Assembly: GCA_024697645.1 (NCBI GenBank)
Contig: JAILFH010000089.1
Span: 25,320-89,319 of the forward strand
Origin: Prevotella sp.
GTDB taxonomy: Bacteria; Bacteroidota; Bacteroidia; Bacteroidales; Bacteroidaceae
Direction: 5' to 3'
Length of the DNA: 64,000 nucleotides
The notes beneath the pieces are model-generated. The model was given only the letters and a program-made list of their open reading frames with translations, did not search any database and had not been told where the DNA came from. The position numbers were made by a program, and so were the translations under genes. Shown here piece after piece: positions 59,303-64,000 of the stretch. How positions within the stretch are numbered: the stretch's first letter is position 1; the number at the start of each line of letters is the position of its first letter.

Positions 59303-59415
59303 AAACGAGTTTTTGTTAGAACTTTTCACCGGCTGAGAGTGGCCGTTGGTTCATAATGTTTTTGTATAATCGCAGCAAAGGGGTGCCGAGAGGCAACCCT
59401 TTGAGCATTTTATGG
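59303..59415 (+). ncRNA. Candidate small intergenic RNA or long structured leader
   Basis: Follows a consensus promoter. Hairpin AAAGGGGTGCC-GAGA-GGCAACCCTTT (59377-59402) with a GNRA tetraloop. Confidence 0.35.
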
Positions 59416-59611
59416 CAGTTTGTTTTTGCAACCACTTTCAGCATTCCAATGCCTCGTATTCTCAAAAGATTTAGTAACTTTGCAACAGTTTCCTAAAACA
59501 AGCATTACGAACAGAAAACGAAAAAAGTTTGCGTTTCCGTAGAAAAACGGCTTTCTGAATTGTCTATTATATAGAACGTCCCTCGGAAGAGGACATTTTT
59601 ACGACATTGGA

Positions 59612-60100
59612 ATGATTGAAAAGACGATACTTCACAGGCTCTTCTGCCAGCATTACAGCGAGATGATTCATCTGGCCAGAACGCTGCTGTATGATGACGA
59701 AGAGGCCGAGGACATTGTGCAGAATGTATTCATGAGGCTCATGGAAATCGACATCGCTCCTGCCGAGGAGAAAATGCGGGGCTATCTGATGACGGCGGTA
59801 CGCAATGGCTGCTTCAACCGTATCAGACAAAAGAGCATAGCAGAACGAGTCAAGAACCTCTATGCCATTGAAACCGCAGCCGACTGGCAATCTATTGACG
59901 CGCGACTGAAGACGCTGGACGAGGTCCGCGAATATGCCGACAGTCATCTGAAAGAGCCTCACCGCACCATTTTCCACTTGCGTTTCGAGGAAGGCCTTTC
60001 GCTGAAGGAAATTGCCCAGCAACTGGACATGAACCTCAAAACCGTCTTCAAGTATCTCAGTCAATCTATCCAAAGTGTTCAGAAACAATTCAGACAATAA
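59612..60100 (+). CDS. RNA polymerase sigma-70 factor, ECF subfamily
   Basis: DDEEAEDIVQNVFMRLMEID (region 2). HRTIFHLRFEEGLSLKEIAQQLDMNLKTVFKYLSQSIQSVQK (region 4). Confidence 0.93.
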   Translation: MIEKTILHRLFCQHYSEMIHLARTLLYDDEEAEDIVQNVFMRLMEIDIAPAEEKMRGYLMTAVRNGCFNRIRQKSIAERVKNLYAIETAADWQSIDARLKTLDEVREYADSHLKEPHRTIFHLRFEEGLSLKEIAQQLDMNLKTVFKYLSQSIQSVQKQFRQ

Positions 60101-60112
60101 AAACCAGAAGAT

Positions 60113-60823
60113 ATGGAAACGAATCCAAACATCATCAGATTACTGGAAATGCTCGACCATCCGGAGCAATATTCCGAGCAGGAAATCCGCGACATCATCG
60201 ACAGCGACGGCGAGACGCGCGAGGCCTACCGTCTTATGGTAATGGCAAAACAGAGTTATCGCCATGAGAAGACAGCGAAGGCCGAAGATCTGGACGCAGC
60301 ATGGAATCGGTTTGAACGAAAAGCAATCAGGGAAGAAGATAAGGAGCAATCTCATTTGAATCCATCGGCTGAATTTGGAACCGATGTTGCTCACTCGCGG
60401 AATTCTTCATTTTCGAAAATTGCCGCTTCCTTCATTGGCTTACTCTTTGCATCGGGCATCGCCTTTGCCGCCATCCACATCGTGCAGCGATATCAGAAGC
60501 AGAATGCTCAAATTGAGCAGACAGGCGCTGAACAACCATCTTCGGCGAAGGATTCCAACGGCATCATTCCCGCTGATACCCTTACAACGGATACCGTCTC
60601 AGTCCAACCCAAGGTCTATGATAACATCCCTCTCGAAGAAATGCTGGCCGAGATAGCCGCTCAATATCGTGTGGAAGTCAAATACCAGAACGAAGAGACC
60701 CGCCAGTTGCGTTTCCATTTTGTCTGGAACCGCCAGCAGGGAATAGAGCAGGTGGCCAGTGACCTAAATCATTTCGAACGTATACATGTCACGCTGAAAG
60801 ATAACCAACTAATCGTGGAGTAA
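60113..60823 (+). CDS. Membrane anti-sigma factor-like protein with DUF4974/STN-like C-terminus
   Basis: Single TM FSKIAASFIGLLFASGIAFAAIHIV. C-terminal NIPLEEMLAEIAAQYRVEVKYQNEETRQLRFHFVWNRQQGIEQVASDLNHFERIHVTLKDNQLIVE. Confidence 0.75.
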   Translation: METNPNIIRLLEMLDHPEQYSEQEIRDIIDSDGETREAYRLMVMAKQSYRHEKTAKAEDLDAAWNRFERKAIREEDKEQSHLNPSAEFGTDVAHSRNSSFSKIAASFIGLLFASGIAFAAIHIVQRYQKQNAQIEQTGAEQPSSAKDSNGIIPADTLTTDTVSVQPKVYDNIPLEEMLAEIAAQYRVEVKYQNEETRQLRFHFVWNRQQGIEQVASDLNHFERIHVTLKDNQLIVE

Positions 60824-60829
60824 AAGGCT

Positions 60830-63355
60830 ATGCGACGAACTTTGATAATCCTATTCGCTTGCCTGCTGACCATAGGAGTGCAAGCCCAGCGTGTCACACG
60901 CAGTTACAATAATGTGTCGTTCAGCGAGGCCCTGCGCCAACTGAGCCAGGAGTCTAACGACTACACGATATTTTTCCTCTACGACGAACTGGAGGACTTC
61001 CGCATTACGACGACTGTCCAGCGCAAGAGCCTGCCTGATGTCATTCAGCAGATGATTGGTTTCTATCCCATCCGTATGACTGTTGAGGAGGAGAACCCCG
61101 AAGAGCGCAAGATATTTGTGGAATGCACCCACAAGACTGAGCGCCATCTTAAAGGCACTATTGTTGATGAGAAAGGCCAGCCTGTAGCCTACGCCAACAT
61201 TGCGGTTCTCAATCCCGCGGACTCTACAATGCTAAGTGGCGGTGTCTCTAACGAAAGCGGTTATTTCGCCGTTCCCTACGAACAGGAGAAAGTCCTTGCC
61301 CGCATTTCCTATGTTGGCTATAAGACCATCTACAAACTTTGCAACAAGCCAGAAATGGGAATGATACGCATGCAACCTGACACCTATGCCTTGAAAAACG
61401 TTACGGTGAAAGGTGAACGCCAGATAGTGAAGGCAGAGAACGGACACCTTACTTACCAGATGCCCCAACTGTTGGAGATTCTTCCTGCTGATGACGCCTA
61501 TGAGGCATTGACACGTATTCCAGGAGTGATAGATACTGGCGATGGACTTACTTTCACTGGACGCTCAGTAACACTGATCATCAACGGAAAACCAACGACG
61601 CTCAGTGCCGAGCAAGTCAAAGAACGATTGAAGAACATGCCTGCCTCACAATTGGCAAAGGCAGAAATATTGCCCTCTGCTCCCGCCAAATATCATGCTC
61701 GTGGTTTGGCTATTAATGTAATCACTAAGGACTATGCTGGAACCCATCAGTTATCAGGGCAGTTGCAAGGTTATTATCAACAAACCAAATATGGTTATGG
61801 ACAAGGAAAAGCCAGCGCGATTTACCAATCGGGAAAGTTTGGTTTGGATGCTTCTTATTCTTATGGCTATGGCGATGCTTACGGGAAAACGGAGCACGAG
61901 GCACACCATCCCTTGGGCAACCAGCGTATTGACTATTCTGATTGCATCGAGCGCGTGAGCAGACATCTCAAACACAACTACCGTCTTGGTATGGACTATG
62001 CCTTTGCTGAGGACAATAGGCTGAGTCTTGCCTATACAGGATCATGGGAATTAAGCAATGGTGCCAATACGACTACAGGAGTGGAAACGGCCATTCAGAA
62101 GTCACGGCATCATGAATACCTGCACAACGTAGATGCCAGTTATTCTACACCCTTCGGCTTGCAACTCAGTGCTTCTTATACGAACTATCAGAACCCTCAC
62201 ACACAACACTTGGATAGTAAGTTGTACGATGAAACTCGAAATCTCTCGGCAGTCAGCGATCAGCAAATCAACAAGTGGCTATTTACGGCTGACCAGACAC
62301 ACGATTTAGGCCATAACTGGGAACTGAACTATGGTGTGGAAGCGCAGTTCACTGGCAATGACAGTTATCAGACAACAGTAGATACGGAAGGAAGAGAACT
62401 ACCCGATGCCACCAGTCATGTGAATTACGACGAGCGTATTCTTGACTTTTATGCCGGGTTCAGCAAGCAATTCAGTCCTGCATTGTCAATGGAAGCCTCA
62501 CTGGAGGCTGAACAATATCATGCTCCGAAGTGGAACGACTGGCGTATTTATCCCTCATTCAGCCTAATGTGGAATGTCAACAAGAACCACTTGCTCAACT
62601 TTGCACTTAGTTCGTCGAGCGTGTACCCATCTTATTGGAGCACTATGAACCACATCTTCTATACTTCATCCTATAGCGAGATTTGGGGTAATCCAGACCT
62701 TAAGCCGTCATCAAATTATAAGTTTGACCTGATGTGGCAACTCAAGCAGCGCTATACATTAGGCACTTTTGTGAGTCTGCAACCCGATTATGCTGTACAA
62801 TTGGCCTATCAGCCTTCCGACCGCATGGCCGTCATCATGAAGGAAACCAACTTCAATTATTCCAATCTTGTGGGCATCTATGCATCCGTACGATTTAGTG
62901 CGGGTCAGTGGCTAAATGGTAATGTCAACCTGACAGGCCTTTATCGCCATGATAAGAGCGACCAATTCTTTGATTTGCCATTCAACCGCCATCACTTTTC
63001 AACAATTCTTGGTGGTAATCTGGCAGCCAAACTCATGAAGCGCCACAATCTCATGCTTATGCTGAATCCATTCTTCCAGTCGGGGGCAATCCAAGGCGTT
63101 TACGACATCGATTCCTATTTCCGCCTCAGTGCGTCCATCCGTTGGACGTCAGACAACAAGAAATGGAGCGTCATTGTTGATGGGGCAAACCTCCTGAACA
63201 ACCATCTCTATACTCGCTCTAAGGTTGGTAACCAAGACTATACCATGAAAGTCTGGTTGCAAGTTCCCACTGTGTCACTCACAGCCGTTTATCGCTTTGG
63301 CGGCTTTAAGGAGAAGAAAACCAAGGCCGTGGATACTTCACGTATGGGATATTAA
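60830..63355 (+). CDS. TonB-dependent receptor-like outer membrane protein (STN-like, carboxypeptidase-regulatory and beta-barrel domains)
   Basis: VSFSEALRQLSQESNDYTIFFLYDELEDFRITTTVQRKSLPDVIQQMI. GTIVDEKGQPVAYANIAVLNPADSTMLSGGVSNESGYFAVP. Plug KNVTVKGERQIVKAENGHLTYQMP. C-terminal barrel. Confidence 0.88.
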   Translation: MRRTLIILFACLLTIGVQAQRVTRSYNNVSFSEALRQLSQESNDYTIFFLYDELEDFRITTTVQRKSLPDVIQQMIGFYPIRMTVEEENPEERKIFVECTHKTERHLKGTIVDEKGQPVAYANIAVLNPADSTMLSGGVSNESGYFAVPYEQEKVLARISYVGYKTIYKLCNKPEMGMIRMQPDTYALKNVTVKGERQIVKAENGHLTYQMPQLLEILPADDAYEALTRIPGVIDTGDGLTFTGRSVTLIINGKPTTLSAEQVKERLKNMPASQLAKAEILPSAPAKYHARGLAINVITKDYAGTHQLSGQLQGYYQQTKYGYGQGKASAIYQSGKFGLDASYSYGYGDAYGKTEHEAHHPLGNQRIDYSDCIERVSRHLKHNYRLGMDYAFAEDNRLSLAYTGSWELSNGANTTTGVETAIQKSRHHEYLHNVDASYSTPFGLQLSASYTNYQNPHTQHLDSKLYDETRNLSAVSDQQINKWLFTADQTHDLGHNWELNYGVEAQFTGNDSYQTTVDTEGRELPDATSHVNYDERILDFYAGFSKQFSPALSMEASLEAEQYHAPKWNDWRIYPSFSLMWNVNKNHLLNFALSSSSVYPSYWSTMNHIFYTSSYSEIWGNPDLKPSSNYKFDLMWQLKQRYTLGTFVSLQPDYAVQLAYQPSDRMAVIMKETNFNYSNLVGIYASVRFSAGQWLNGNVNLTGLYRHDKSDQFFDLPFNRHHFSTILGGNLAAKLMKRHNLMLMLNPFFQSGAIQGVYDIDSYFRLSASIRWTSDNKKWSVIVDGANLLNNHLYTRSKVGNQDYTMKVWLQVPTVSLTAVYRFGGFKEKKTKAVDTSRMGY

Positions 63356-63429
63356 CACATTAATTACACTATAAACTCTCTCTTTAGGGCAGTCGTCAGC
63401 CTTTATAACTGGCGCTGCCCGTTATTAAT

Positions 63430-63480
63430 TTCATCAAATGATTTTTAAATTCATCAAATGATTTAAATTCATCAAATGAT
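63430..63480. repeat. Three tandem copies of palindromic TTCATCAAATGAT
   Basis: ttcatcaaatgat at 63430, 63450 and 63468; core TCAT-CAA-ATGA is self-complementary. Confidence 0.95.
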
Positions 63481-63718
63481 GCCTAATCTGCGTTTTTGTA
63501 TTGTGCATGAACGAGGGAAATTTTTCCCTGGTTGGCATAGTAATCGGTGATGTGGGCTCAAACAATTTGCTTCTCTTTTCTTTTGGACGGCAAAAGTGTT
63601 GTATTGAGTGGCTAAATTGTTCCTTTTTCAATAAAATGGGCCATAAAGATGAAGATTTTGAGCAAAATATGCACGAGATAATAATATTTTTATTACTTTT
63701 GCAACAAAAAGTTTCTAT

Positions 63719-63877
63719 ATGACTCTTCAAAAGTGGATAAAGGATAGGGCAATTCATGGGTATCCTACATTCTCGATAAAGGATGTAAGAGGAACTGGAA
63801 TGTACTCTTCAGAACAGATAATGAAGAATGAACTTAACAGGTTATGTTCAAATAAGACTATTATTACTGTCCGCTAA
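63719..63877 (+). pseudogene. Truncated AbiEi-type antitoxin/DUF6088-like N-terminal wHTH fragment (52 aa)
   Basis: MTLQKWIKDRAIHGYPTFSIKDVRGTGMYSSEQIMKNELNRLCSNKTIITVR*, an AbiEi-like N-terminus that stops where family members usually continue with a xGFYxI segment. Not in the ORF track. Confidence 0.45.
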
Positions 63878-63900
63878 ACATTGATTCATCAGACAAAATT

Positions 63901-63936
63901 AGGGCTGTCACCATTCAAAGGTGTCAGCCCTTTTGG
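63901..63936 (+). terminator. Rho-independent terminator
   Basis: AGGGCTGTCACC-attcaaa-GGTGTCAGCCCT followed by TTT. Confidence 0.8.
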
Positions 63937-63973
63937 TTATCTTTGCAGTCGCCAAACATAAACAAACATAACC

Positions 63974-64000
63974 ATGGGCAAAAGTACACATTTTTTCGGA
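63974..64000 (+). mobile_element. First codons of a probable IS4-like (DUF4372) transposase, truncated by the window edge
   Basis: MGKSTHFFG... resembles DUF4372-transposase starts. TATCTTTG -7-like element at 63938-63945. Only nine codons are visible. Confidence 0.35.

Overview
The window reads as a Bacteroidales chromosome, most likely Prevotella or a close relative. This is based on TTG-N19/20-TAnnTTTG promoters, SusC/SusD pairs, the Prevotella-type secreted C-terminal tail, and protein family content. (1) 0-15.7 kb is a minus-strand xylan-utilisation operon in the order susC-susD-susC-susD-DUF1735 lipoprotein-GH10-like lipoprotein-multi-CBM secreted protein, matching the xusA-B-C-D-E-xyn10C layout. 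The GH10-like protein appears to have lost its catalytic nucleophile and several subsite motifs. (2) 15.7-17.5 kb is intergenic and holds a short degenerate 16S-rRNA-like fragment, tRNA-His(GTG) and a ~75-bp tandem array with GCGC-GAA-GCGC hairpins. (3) Next come a Na/Pi cotransporter, a PD40/TolB-like lipoprotein with a CxxCH motif, and a DUF6057 membrane protein. (4) 23.6-36.2 kb is a plus-strand hemicellulose cluster: CE6-CE1, GH8, alpha/beta hydrolase, GH43, GH43-CBM6-GH43-CBM6, GH31 and an esterase. (5) Housekeeping blocks follow: pyrG-carA-carB-glmS, ilvD-B-N-C, secG/TPR/lptE/sigma54-activator, PatB, UPF0104, pdxA and rlmN. (6) An ECF-sigma/anti-sigma/outer-membrane receptor module lies at 59.6-63.4 kb, then a truncated AbiEi-like ORF and what looks like the first codons of a transposase at the right edge. 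The most unusual window-wide signal is a set of short tandem repeats, many with a 22-24 nt period and a locus-private sequence. Several start inside the last codons of a gene and run past its stop codon (glmS, lptE, GH8, rlmN). Others are in-frame 8-aa repeats (SecG tail, UPF0104 insert). All calls come from reading the sequence and the supplied ORF track; no database search was run.
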